This document shows positions 9,141-16,625 of a DNA stretch of 64,000 nucleotides, piece by piece. A program made the translations under genes and the position numbers. The notes under the pieces were generated by a model that was not told the origin of the DNA, did no database searches, and worked only from the letters and a program-made list of their open reading frames with translations. The stretch's first letter is position 1; each line of letters begins with the position of its first letter. This DNA is from an uncultured Sphingomonadales bacterium (GTDB lineage Bacteria; Pseudomonadota; Alphaproteobacteria; Sphingomonadales; Sphingomonadaceae): assembly GCA_937898525.1 (NCBI GenBank), contig CALCBC010000130.1, forward strand, positions 1-64,000, read 5' to 3'.

Positions 9141-9195
9141 TTGCAATGCGGCAGGATTCCGGAACGGGCTTTCCCCCGCCGGCTGGCATTGCAGG
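9141..9195. promoter_or_regulatory. Inverted pair of TGCAATGC sites between phaZ and the ABC gene
   Basis: The octamer TGCAATGC occurs on the plus strand within 9141-9155 (TTGCAATGCGGCAGG). It recurs on the minus strand within 9183-9195 (CCTGCAATGCCAG read in reverse), about 45 bp apart. Both lie 45-100 bp upstream of the phaZ start. Some alphaproteobacterial PhaR repressors bind TGC-rich sites of the CTGC-N-GCAG type, so a PHA-responsive operator is conceivable. Function is inference only. Confidence 0.3.
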
Positions 9196-9243
9196 CACCC
9201 CGCGCTTCAATCCCCGGCCCATATCGGCTAACGCCCGCGCGCA

Positions 9244-11034
9244 ATGGCCCGCACCCCCGCAAAGCCCGACGTCAAGCCCGCTTCAACGCTGGGCCCGCTA
9301 CGGATGATCTTCAGCGCGGCGGCGCGCTATCCGGGCAAGGCCGCACTGGCGCTGCTGGCGCTGCTGATCACCGCGGCGGCGACCCTGGCGATCCCCTCTG
9401 CCTTCCGCCTGATCATCGACCGCGGCTTTGCCGAGGGAGTGGATCCCGCCGAGATCGGGCGCTGGTTCCGCTACCTGCTGATGATCGTCGCGGTGCTGGC
9501 GATCGGGACCGCGTGCCGGTTCTACTTCGTCTCGTGGCTCGGCGAGCGCGTGGTTGCCGACATCCGCCTCGCCGTGCAGCGCAACCTGCTGAGGCTCTCG
9601 CCGGGCTTCTTCGAGCACAATTCCCCGAGCGAGATATCCTCGCGCATGACCGCCGACACCGCGCAGATCGAGCACGTCGTCGGGACGACGCTGTCGGTCG
9701 CGCTGCGCAACGGGCTGATGGCCGTCGGCGGCGTCGGCTACCTGCTCTATCTCGCACCCAGACTGACGGCGATGCTGTTGATCGGCGTGCCGGTTGTGCT
9801 GCTGCCGATCCTCTGGTTCGGGCGCCGGCTGCGGCGGATCTCGCGGGAAAGCCAGGACCGCGTCGCGGATGTCGGCTCGATGGTGTCCGAGGTGCTGGGG
9901 GCGATGAAGATCGTCCAGGGATTCAACCAGGAGCAGCGCGAGGAAGCGCGGTTCGCCGTCGCCGTCGAGCGCACGTTCGATACCGCGCGCAAGCGCATCC
10001 TCATGCGCTCGACGCTGACCGGCGTGTTCATCGCGCTGATCTTCGGTTCGATCAGCATGCTGCTGTGGCAGGGCGCCGTGCAGGTCGCCGAGGGCACGCT
10101 GAGCGGCGGTACGATCGCCGCGTTCGTGCTGACCGGGATGCTCGTTGCCGGATCGTTCGGCTCGCTGGCGGAGGTCTACGGCGACCTGCTGCGCGGCGCC
10201 GGCGCGGCCAGCCGGCTCGAGGAGCTGCTGCGAGAGAAACCCGAAATCGCCCCGCCGGCGCGGCCGGTGGCGCTGCCCGAACCGCCGCGTGGGGCGCTCG
10301 CGTTCCAGAATGTCACGTTCCGCTACCCGACGCGGCCCGACGCGCCGGCGATCCACGACTTCAACCTGACGGTGGAGCCCGGCGAGACGGTCGCCATCGT
10401 CGGGCCGTCGGGAGCCGGCAAGTCGACGATCTTCCAGCTCGCCGAGCGGTTCTACGATCCGCAGGTGGGCACGATCAGGCTCGACGGCGTGCCGCTGACC
10501 CAGGCCGACCCGGCCGACGTGCGGCGGCGGATCGCGCTGGTGCCGCAGGAAGGCACGCTGTTCGCCGCGAGCGCCCGCGACAACCTGCGTTACGGCAACT
10601 GGGACGCGAGCGAGGAAGCGATCTGGGAAGCCGCGCGCGCGGCCAATGCCGAGGATTTCCTGCGCGCGCTGCCCGAAGGACTCGACACGTTCCTCGGCGA
10701 AGGCGGTGCGCGGCTTTCGGGCGGGCAGCGGCAGCGCGTCGCGATCGCCCGCGCGCTGCTGCGCGATGCGCCGATCCTGCTGCTCGACGAGGCAACGAGC
10801 GCGCTCGACGCCGAGAGCGAGCGGCTCGTGCAACAGGCACTCGAGCGACTGATGAAGGGGCGCACGACGCTGGTCATCGCACACCGGCTGGCCACCGTTC
10901 GCGCGGCCGACCGGATCGTGGTCATGGACGAGGGGCGGATCGTCGAGGAAGGCACCCACGCGACGCTCAGCGGCGCCGGCGGCCTCTACGCGCGCCTAGC
11001 CGCACTGCAGTTCGACAGCGCGGCAGCCGCATGA
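9244..11034 (+). CDS. ABC exporter, fused permease and ATPase (MsbA-like)
   Basis: A 596-residue half-transporter. The first ~330 residues form the six-helix exporter domain (for example ALALLALLITAAATLAIPSA and VVLLPILWFGRRLRRI). An ABC domain follows with Walker A GPSGAGKST, Q-loop region ALVPQEGTLF, signature LSGGQRQRVAIARALL, Walker B ILLLDEATSALD and H-loop VIAHRLATV. It should dimerise and export a lipid, drug or peptide; the substrate cannot be told from sequence. ATG 9244 is divergent from phaZ. The gene stands alone, followed by a hairpin and the M13 peptidase. Confidence 0.88.
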   Translation: MARTPAKPDVKPASTLGPLRMIFSAAARYPGKAALALLALLITAAATLAIPSAFRLIIDRGFAEGVDPAEIGRWFRYLLMIVAVLAIGTACRFYFVSWLGERVVADIRLAVQRNLLRLSPGFFEHNSPSEISSRMTADTAQIEHVVGTTLSVALRNGLMAVGGVGYLLYLAPRLTAMLLIGVPVVLLPILWFGRRLRRISRESQDRVADVGSMVSEVLGAMKIVQGFNQEQREEARFAVAVERTFDTARKRILMRSTLTGVFIALIFGSISMLLWQGAVQVAEGTLSGGTIAAFVLTGMLVAGSFGSLAEVYGDLLRGAGAASRLEELLREKPEIAPPARPVALPEPPRGALAFQNVTFRYPTRPDAPAIHDFNLTVEPGETVAIVGPSGAGKSTIFQLAERFYDPQVGTIRLDGVPLTQADPADVRRRIALVPQEGTLFAASARDNLRYGNWDASEEAIWEAARAANAEDFLRALPEGLDTFLGEGGARLSGGQRQRVAIARALLRDAPILLLDEATSALDAESERLVQQALERLMKGRTTLVIAHRLATVRAADRIVVMDEGRIVEEGTHATLSGAGGLYARLAALQFDSAAAA

Positions 11035-11083
11035 GCGATTCGCTCGCCGTTAATCGACAAAGTATCAAGTGCAACCGACGAAA

Positions 11084-11102
11084 GGCGCCGCGCCGCGGCG
11101 CC
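11084..11102. other. Perfect GC-rich hairpin downstream of the ABC gene
   Basis: Nine-base arms (GGCGCCGCG and CGCGGCGCC) around a single C form a near-perfect palindrome 50 bp after the ABC transporter stop. It lacks a T tract, so it may be a transcript-end stabiliser or a protein site rather than a classic terminator. Confidence 0.35.
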
Positions 11103-11176
11103 GGAACGCTACACCGCGAACACGAGATTGACCGGCAACCACAAGGGCGTGGCCGGCAGACGAAAGGCCTCTTCGC

Positions 11177-13297
11177 ATGATTCGACACATCCTCGCCGCC
11201 GGAGCTTCGGCCCTTGCGCTGTCGCTGGCGACGCCGGCATTCGCCCAGGACCAGGCCGACGCCATCGCGCCGCCGACGATGAGCTTCGGCACCTGGGGCA
11301 TCGATCCGTCGACCATCGACACCACGGTCGACCCGGGCGACGACTTTTTCGCCTACGTCAACGGCAAGTGGGTGCGCGAGAACCCGATGCCGCCGGAGTA
11401 CAGCCGGTTCGGCGCATTCGACATCCTCGCAGAGAAGTCGACCTCCGACGTCAAGCGGCTGGTCGACGATCTCGTCGCGTCCAACCCCGCGCCGGGCACG
11501 CCCGAGCGGCGCATCGTCGATGCCTACCTTGCCTACGAGGACACCGCCGCGATCGAGGCCGCGGGCCTGGCGCCCGCGCAGCCCTACCTCGCGCAGATCC
11601 GTGAGGCCGCGACGCTCGACCAGCTGGCCGAACTGTTCCCCAAGGCGGGCTTCTCGCCGCTGGTTTCGGCCGGCGTCACCGTCGATTCCAAGGATCCCGA
11701 CAATTACATCGTCTCGGTCGGGTTCGACGGGATGGGGCTGCCGGATCGCGACTATTACCTGGTCGATTCGGAGCGCAACCGCGAGATCCAGGCGCGCTAC
11801 AAGGAATTCCTCGCCTTCATGCTCGGCCAGGCCGGCATGGCCGACCCCGCGGCCACCGCCGAGCGGGTCTATGCCTTCGAGCACAAGGTGGCCGAGCTCG
11901 AATGGGCGCGGCAGGCGCTGCGCAACCGCGACCTGACCTACAACAAGCTGACCCGCGCCGAGCTCGAGGCGCTCGCCCCGGGCTTCCCGCTCGAAAGCGT
12001 GCTGCGCGCGGCGAAGTTCGAGAACGTCGAGCACTTCCTCGTCGCGCAGCTGCCGCCGGACCAGGCCGAGATCGACCAGCTCGGGCTGACGCCGGAGTAC
12101 CTGTCCGGGATCGGCGGTGGCCTGCCCGCGATGATGGAGCTGCTGCGCGAGACGCCGCTGGAGACGATCAAGGCCTACATGACGGTGCGCTTCCTCGCCG
12201 ACCACGCGCCGGTGCTGCCGAAGGCGATCGACGACGCGCAGTTCGCGTTCTACGGCACCTTCCTCTCGGGCCAGCCCGAGCAGCGCCCGCGCTGGAAGCG
12301 GGCGATCGCGGCGACCGAGAACCAGCTCGGCGAGCAGCTCGGCGCGCTCTACGCGGCGCGCTACTTCCCGCCCGAGAGCAAGGCGGCGATGGAGGAGCTG
12401 GTCGAGAACCTGCGCAAGGCGCTTGCCGAGAGCATCGCCGAGAACGACTGGATGACCGAGGCGACCAAGCGCGAAGCCTTCGCCAAGCTCGAGGCGTTCA
12501 CCCCGCGGATCGGCTATCCCGACAATCCCGAGACCTACGACGGCCTCGTCATCCGGCGCGACGCCCCGCTGGCCAACCGCATCGCGGCGATCGAATGGCA
12601 GAAGGAGGACGATCGTGCCCACCTCGGCAAGCCGGTCGACCGGACCGAGTGGGGCATGCTCGCGCAGACGGTCAACGCCTCGTACACCCCGGTGTTCAAT
12701 GCAATCACCTTCCCCGGCGGCATCCTGCAGCAGCCGTTCTTCGGGCTGAGCGCCGACCCGGCGGTGAACTACGGCGCCATCGGCGGCGTGATCGGGCACG
12801 AGATCGGCCACGGGTTCGACGACCAGGGGGCCAAGTCCGACGGCACCGGCGCATTGCGCAACTGGTGGGCCGAGGAGGACCTGCGCCGGTTCAACGAGCT
12901 CGGCGACAAGCTCGTCGCCCAGTACGACGCGATCTGCCCGTGGGACGAGGGGAAGACCTGCATCAAGGGGCGCCAGACGCTCGGCGAGAACATCGGCGAC
13001 GTCGGCGGCCTCAGCATGGCCTACCGCGCCTACCGCATGTCGCTCAACGGCAAGGAGCCCCCGGTGATCGACGGCTTCACCGGTGACCAGCGGTTCTTCA
13101 TGGCCTGGGCGCAGGTCTGGCGCACCGCGACCCGCGAGGAAGCCGCGCGGCAGCGGCTGCTGACTGACGTGCACAGCCCGCCCGAGGCGCGCGTCAACGG
13201 CGTCGTGCGCAACATCGACGCCTGGTACGAGGCATTCGACGTCACGCCCGACGACGCGCTTTACCTGCCGCCCGAGGAACGCGTGCACATCTGGTGA
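11177..13297 (+). CDS. M13 family zinc metallopeptidase (PepO/neprilysin-like)
   Basis: A 706-residue secreted endopeptidase. The N-terminal signal peptide (MIRHILAAGASALALSLATPAFA) is cut after AFA. The zinc site is GHEIGHGFDDQG (HExxH near residue 540), with the third ligand in GENIGDVGGLSMAY. NASYTPVFNAITFPGGILQQPFF, just upstream, holds the conserved NAxY region of the family, and the C-terminus ends with PEERVHIW in place of the family's usual CxVW. Length and domain order (M13_N then M13) are normal. It probably degrades short peptides in the periplasm. ATG 11177 has AAAGG upstream. It is followed by uppP on the same strand, with a GC-rich inverted repeat (13302-13330) between them. Confidence 0.93.
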   Translation: MIRHILAAGASALALSLATPAFAQDQADAIAPPTMSFGTWGIDPSTIDTTVDPGDDFFAYVNGKWVRENPMPPEYSRFGAFDILAEKSTSDVKRLVDDLVASNPAPGTPERRIVDAYLAYEDTAAIEAAGLAPAQPYLAQIREAATLDQLAELFPKAGFSPLVSAGVTVDSKDPDNYIVSVGFDGMGLPDRDYYLVDSERNREIQARYKEFLAFMLGQAGMADPAATAERVYAFEHKVAELEWARQALRNRDLTYNKLTRAELEALAPGFPLESVLRAAKFENVEHFLVAQLPPDQAEIDQLGLTPEYLSGIGGGLPAMMELLRETPLETIKAYMTVRFLADHAPVLPKAIDDAQFAFYGTFLSGQPEQRPRWKRAIAATENQLGEQLGALYAARYFPPESKAAMEELVENLRKALAESIAENDWMTEATKREAFAKLEAFTPRIGYPDNPETYDGLVIRRDAPLANRIAAIEWQKEDDRAHLGKPVDRTEWGMLAQTVNASYTPVFNAITFPGGILQQPFFGLSADPAVNYGAIGGVIGHEIGHGFDDQGAKSDGTGALRNWWAEEDLRRFNELGDKLVAQYDAICPWDEGKTCIKGRQTLGENIGDVGGLSMAYRAYRMSLNGKEPPVIDGFTGDQRFFMAWAQVWRTATREEAARQRLLTDVHSPPEARVNGVVRNIDAWYEAFDVTPDDALYLPPEERVHIW

Positions 13298-13350
13298 AAG
13301 TGCGGGCGGGCGGTTGACTTGGCCGCCCGCTCCGCCAAGAGCGCGCACGC

Positions 13351-14163
13351 ATGGGACTGACCCTCACCGCCATCCTGCTCGGCATCGTCGAGGGCCTGAC
13401 CGAGTTCATCCCGGTCTCCTCCACTGGCCACCTGATTCTCGCCTCGGAGCTGTTCGGCTACGACGCCGCGCAGTGGGCGATGTTCAACGTCGTGATCCAG
13501 CTCGGCGCGATCCTCGCGGTCGTGGTGCAGTACTGGAAGACGTTCTGGCAGGCCGGGATCGGCGTGCTCAAACTCGAATCGCACGGGCTGCGTTTCGCCC
13601 GCAACATCCTCCTCGCGTTCCTCCCCTCGGCGGTGCTCGGCCTGCTGCTCAAGGACTACATCGACGTCATGCTCGGCACGCCCGAGATCGTCGGCTGGGC
13701 GCTTGTCCTCGGCGGCATCGCGATCCTCGGCATCGAGAAGGTCGCCAAACCCGGCAATGACGGCGGCGTTGCCGAGCTGCCGCTCCGGCAGGTGATCGGT
13801 GTCGGCATCGCGCAATGCCTGTCGATGATCCCCGGCGTCAGCCGTTCGGGCGCGACGATCATGGGCGCCCTGGCGATGGGCGTGAGCCGCAAGACCGCGG
13901 CCGAATTCTCGTTCTTCCTCGCCGTGCCGACGATGATGGGGGCCTCGACTCTCGAACTGGCCGACAACTGGGAGAATTTTCCCGCCGGCAACACCGGCGT
14001 CGGCTGGGACGAGATCGCGATCGGGTTTGCCGTGTCGTTCGTGGTCGCGCTCGTCGTGATCCGCGCCTTCGTCGCCTACGTCAGCCGCCACGGCTTCGCC
14101 CCGTTCGCGTGGTACCGGATCGTCGCCGGTGCCGCCGCGATCGCCTGGCTCGCCCTGCGCTGA
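13351..14163 (+). CDS. uppP: Undecaprenyl-diphosphatase (UppP/BacA)
   Basis: A 270-residue integral membrane phosphatase. It carries the two family signatures: EGLTEFIPVSSTGHLIL near the N-terminus and PGVSRSGATIMGALAMGVSR in the middle. It has about eight hydrophobic segments. It dephosphorylates undecaprenyl pyrophosphate to recycle the lipid carrier for peptidoglycan and other envelope glycans, and overexpression classically gives bacitracin resistance. ATG 13351 gives the standard family length. No dedicated operon partner is evident. Confidence 0.95.
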   Translation: MGLTLTAILLGIVEGLTEFIPVSSTGHLILASELFGYDAAQWAMFNVVIQLGAILAVVVQYWKTFWQAGIGVLKLESHGLRFARNILLAFLPSAVLGLLLKDYIDVMLGTPEIVGWALVLGGIAILGIEKVAKPGNDGGVAELPLRQVIGVGIAQCLSMIPGVSRSGATIMGALAMGVSRKTAAEFSFFLAVPTMMGASTLELADNWENFPAGNTGVGWDEIAIGFAVSFVVALVVIRAFVAYVSRHGFAPFAWYRIVAGAAAIAWLALR

Positions 14164-14250
14164 GCCCGCGGAGCGACTCGGTTCGTCGCAACCTTCGGAA
14201 CAAACAGCGGGCAGCCGAATTCATGCCCTGAGTTTCGCAAGGGGTTGCCC

Positions 14251-14604
14251 GTGGGCCTGGTGTTCCTGATCGTCACTGGAGGCATGCTCGGCTGGCTCGC
14301 CGCCATCATCGCCGAGGCCGAAACCGGCCCGGCGCACATGCACAACATCCTCGTCGGCATCGGCGGTGCACTGACCGGCGGACTGGTAGTCAACGCCCTG
14401 CTCGGCAAGGGGAACCTCCTCGCCGGGCAGTACAGCGTCGATGCGCTGGTCGTGGCACTTGTCGGGTCGATCGCCGTGCTGGTTGCGCTCAACCTCGTTC
14501 GCCCGGGCAAGCCGCGCCCGGAACCGTGGAGCGAAACGGATTTCAACAGGGGTCGCGATCGTCTCGACGCTCCGCCTCACAACGCAAAGAGGAAACAGAC
14601 ATGA
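14251..14604 (+). CDS. GlsB/YeaQ/YmgE-like (transglycosylase-associated) membrane protein
   Basis: A small protein of about 117 residues with three hydrophobic segments: VFLIVTGGMLGWLAAIIAEA, NILVGIGGALTGGLVVNALL and ALVVALVGSIAVLVALNLV. The glycine-rich pattern matches the GlsB/YeaQ/YmgE stress-associated family. I chose GTG 14251 because AAGGGG sits six bases ahead; TTG 14245 is the alternative. The C-terminal ~30 residues are hydrophilic. Its TGA overlaps the ATG of the next lipoprotein gene (ATGA), implying translational coupling. The function of this family is not well understood. Confidence 0.75.
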   Translation: MGLVFLIVTGGMLGWLAAIIAEAETGPAHMHNILVGIGGALTGGLVVNALLGKGNLLAGQYSVDALVVALVGSIAVLVALNLVRPGKPRPEPWSETDFNRGRDRLDAPPHNAKRKQT

Positions 14605-14870
14605 AGAAGCTCATCGCGATCGCCTCGGCCGCCGCACTCGGACTCGGGCTCGCTGCCTGCGACAGCCCAGCGGAAGACGCCGCCGAGGAACAGGCCGAGG
14701 CCATCGAGGACCAGGCCGACGCCCTCGAAGACGCGGGCGCGATCACCGACGCCGAGGCCGACGTCATGGAAGAACAGGCCGACCGTGTCGAGGACGCCGC
14801 CGAAGGTGACACCGACGCTGGCACCAACGACGACCCGATCGGCAGCACGATCGACGAATCGACGATGTAA
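14601..14870 (+). CDS. Small acidic lipoprotein (89 aa)
   Basis: Starts at ATG 14601 with AGAGGA upstream and overlaps the preceding stop codon (ATGA). The signal MKKLIAIASAAALGLGLAAC has a clear lipobox (LAAC), so the mature protein should be lipidated. The rest is almost entirely Ala, Glu and Asp, predicting a helix (EEQAEAIEDQADALEDAG, then DVMEEQADRVEDAAE), and ends with an Asp/Thr-rich tail. No family recognised. It resembles in composition the lipoprotein encoded at 16183-16479 on the other side of phhA. A strong terminator follows at 14895. Confidence 0.75.
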   Translation: MKKLIAIASAAALGLGLAACDSPAEDAAEEQAEAIEDQADALEDAGAITDAEADVMEEQADRVEDAAEGDTDAGTNDDPIGSTIDESTM

Positions 14871-14894
14871 GCGCCAGGCCACGCGCTTTCGCGA

Positions 14895-14928
14895 GGGCCG
14901 GTCCGGGAGAAGCCGGGCCGGCCCTTTT
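14895..14928 (+). terminator. Rho-independent terminator after the lipoprotein gene
   Basis: Outer arms GGGCCGG and CCGGCCC enclose an inner CCGG/CCGG stem with loop GAGAAG, followed by TTTT at 14925-14928. It lies 25 bp after the plus-strand lipoprotein stop and just before the end of the convergent phhA gene. Confidence 0.8.
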
Positions 14929-14935
14929 CGCAGGC

Positions 14936-15874
14936 TCAGACCGGCTCCGCGTTCGATCCGCGGCCACCACGCAGGTGGTATTCCTGCGTACCGCGGTGGA
15001 GTACGTCGTCGACGTCGATCACCGCTGAATTGGCATAGGTGAACCCCGGGTTGAGGCTGCGGTAGAGCCGGTCGAAGTCGCGGTCGACCGTCTGGTGATA
15101 GAGATCGTCGAAGCTCTCGATCACGAAATAGGTCGGCTGCAGGTCGTCTATGACGTAGTCGGTCCGCATGACGCGGTCGACATTGAGCATGATGCGGTTC
15201 GGCGACTGCCCCTCGAGCGCGAAGATCGCCTCGCGCGGGCCCGAGAGGATCCCGGCGCCGTATATCCGCAGCCCGTCGCCTTCCTGGATCAGCCCGAACT
15301 CGACCGTGTACCAGTAGAGCGCGCCGAGGGCCTTGAGGCGATTGTAGCGCATCGCCTTCCACCCGGCCTTGCCGTATTCGTGCATGTAATCGGCGAACAC
15401 GGGATCGGCCAGCAGCGGGACGTGGCCAAACACGTCGTGGAACACGTCGGGTTCCTGGATGTAGTCGAAATTCTCTCGGGAACGGATGAAGTTTCCCGCC
15501 GGGAAGCGGCGGTTGGCGAGATGCCAGAAGAACACGTGGTCGGGGATCAACATCGGCACCGGGACCACGCTCCAGCCGGTCAGGGCGCCGAGCTGCTCCG
15601 AGAGCCGGGTGAAGTCGGGCACGCCCGCCCGGTCGAGGTGCAGCTTCTGCAGGCCAGCGAAGAATGCCTCGCAGGCGCGGCCGGGGAGGATCTCCATCTG
15701 CCGCTCGAACAGGTCATTCCAGATCGCGTCGTCGTCCGACGAATAGTCGCGCTGTCTGGGTTCGAGCCAATCCTCGCCGACGTGGGCCGGACGCTTCAAC
15801 GGGGCCGTGAAGACCCCTTCCGGCACTTCGGGAATCGCAGCGAAGTTGGTCTTCGGATGGGCGATCGCGGCCAT
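14936..15874 (-). CDS. phhA: Phenylalanine-4-hydroxylase
   Basis: A roughly 312-residue aromatic amino-acid hydroxylase. The catalytic core includes LTGWSVVPVPMLIPDHVFFWHLANRRFP (cited in part), PDVFHDVFGHVPLLADP with the two Fe(II)-binding His residues, and YWYTVEFGLIQEGDGL with the Glu ligand. It converts phenylalanine to tyrosine using tetrahydropterin and O2. I chose ATG 15874 (MAAIAHPKTNF); an upstream TTG or GTG start would add 14 residues. No pterin dehydratase gene is adjacent. The gene is flanked by small acidic lipoprotein genes on both sides. Confidence 0.93.
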   Translation of the reverse strand: MAAIAHPKTNFAAIPEVPEGVFTAPLKRPAHVGEDWLEPRQRDYSSDDDAIWNDLFERQMEILPGRACEAFFAGLQKLHLDRAGVPDFTRLSEQLGALTGWSVVPVPMLIPDHVFFWHLANRRFPAGNFIRSRENFDYIQEPDVFHDVFGHVPLLADPVFADYMHEYGKAGWKAMRYNRLKALGALYWYTVEFGLIQEGDGLRIYGAGILSGPREAIFALEGQSPNRIMLNVDRVMRTDYVIDDLQPTYFVIESFDDLYHQTVDRDFDRLYRSLNPGFTYANSAVIDVDDVLHRGTQEYHLRGGRGSNAEPV

Positions 15875-15926
15875 GACAGCACTGCAACGTCTAGCATGCC
15901 CGCGCAGTGCCGACAAACGGGCCGGC

Positions 15927-16181
15927 TTACTCCTCGCCGGCGTCCGCCGGTTCGCCGTCCGTCTCTTCCTCGGCCTCTCCGGATACGGTCAGGGCCTGTT
16001 CGGGGAGCTGCTGCCGATCGAGCATCTCGGCCGCCTCGTCGAGCGCGCGCGCCTCGCCAACGGTCACGCCGCCGGGGCCGGGATCGTTGTCGCCCGGCCC
16101 GCATGCTGCCAGCGCGGCCGCGCCGGCAACGGCGAGCAGGGCCCCGGCCCTGCCCGCCCCGGTTTCGGTTGTCCCCGCCAA
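15927..16181 (-). CDS. Small lipoprotein, conserved hypothetical type
   Basis: Starts at TTG 16181, one base beyond the stop of the upstream lipoprotein gene, so the two are almost certainly co-translated. The signal region GALLAVAGAAALAAC carries a lipobox (LAAC, Cys ~27). The mature part, GPGDNDPGPGGVTVGEARAL then DEAAEMLDRQQLPEQ, is short, acidic and ends in Glu-rich sequence. No known domain. The frame is open upstream, but that part is Arg/Pro/Ser-rich and looks like a shadow of the neighbouring gene. Confidence 0.6.
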   Translation of the reverse strand: MAGTTETGAGRAGALLAVAGAAALAACGPGDNDPGPGGVTVGEARALDEAAEMLDRQQLPEQALTVSGEAEEETDGEPADAGEE

Positions 16182-16182
16182 G

Positions 16183-16479
16183 CTAGTTCGCGGGCTCGTC
16201 GGTATCCTGCGCAGCCGCCTCGATGTCGGCGACGGTCGCCTCGGCAGCGTCGGCGGCGGATTCGACCGACTGGTCCATCCCCGCCTCGGCATTCTGGGTC
16301 GCCTCCTCGACGGCATCGGCGACGGCGTCGGCGTTCGGGTCCGGCACGTCGGACAGCGCCTCGTCGGCGGGCATCTCGACGTTGTCGGCCATGGCGTCCT
16401 CGGACGCGTCGGTCGAATCGCCGCAGGCGGCGAGTGCGAACGCGATCGAGGAAACGGCGAACAGGGCGATCTTCTTCAT
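16183..16479 (-). CDS. Small acidic Ala-rich lipoprotein (98 aa)
   Basis: ATG 16479 is preceded by GAGAGG. The signal MKKIALFAVSSIAFALAAC has a lipobox. The mature part is low-complexity Ala/Asp/Glu with Met and Val, likely helical (ADAVADAVEEATQNAEAG). Composition and signal resemble the lipoprotein at 14601-14870. It is the first gene of a two-gene unit with the 15927 lipoprotein and is divergent from recQ. No function can be assigned. Confidence 0.7.
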   Translation of the reverse strand: MKKIALFAVSSIAFALAACGDSTDASEDAMADNVEMPADEALSDVPDPNADAVADAVEEATQNAEAGMDQSVESAADAAEATVADIEAAAQDTDEPAN

Positions 16480-16625
16480 CGGTATAGCCTCTCGTATGAT
16501 TGGCGGCAGCGGGGAGCCCCCCCTGCGCGGCGCGCGAAGCTAGCCGAGACAGGCGCCCAAGAAAACGGCAAAGCGGAGGCAATTGGCCGTTCCCGGCGCT
16601 CCGGCGATCTGCCACAGCGGCGCCC

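Noticed and set aside
9095..9262. Extended N-terminus of PhaZ from 9262
   Set aside because: It would overlap the ABC transporter start, its sequence is not PhaZ-like, and TTG 9094 has a good ribosome binding site.
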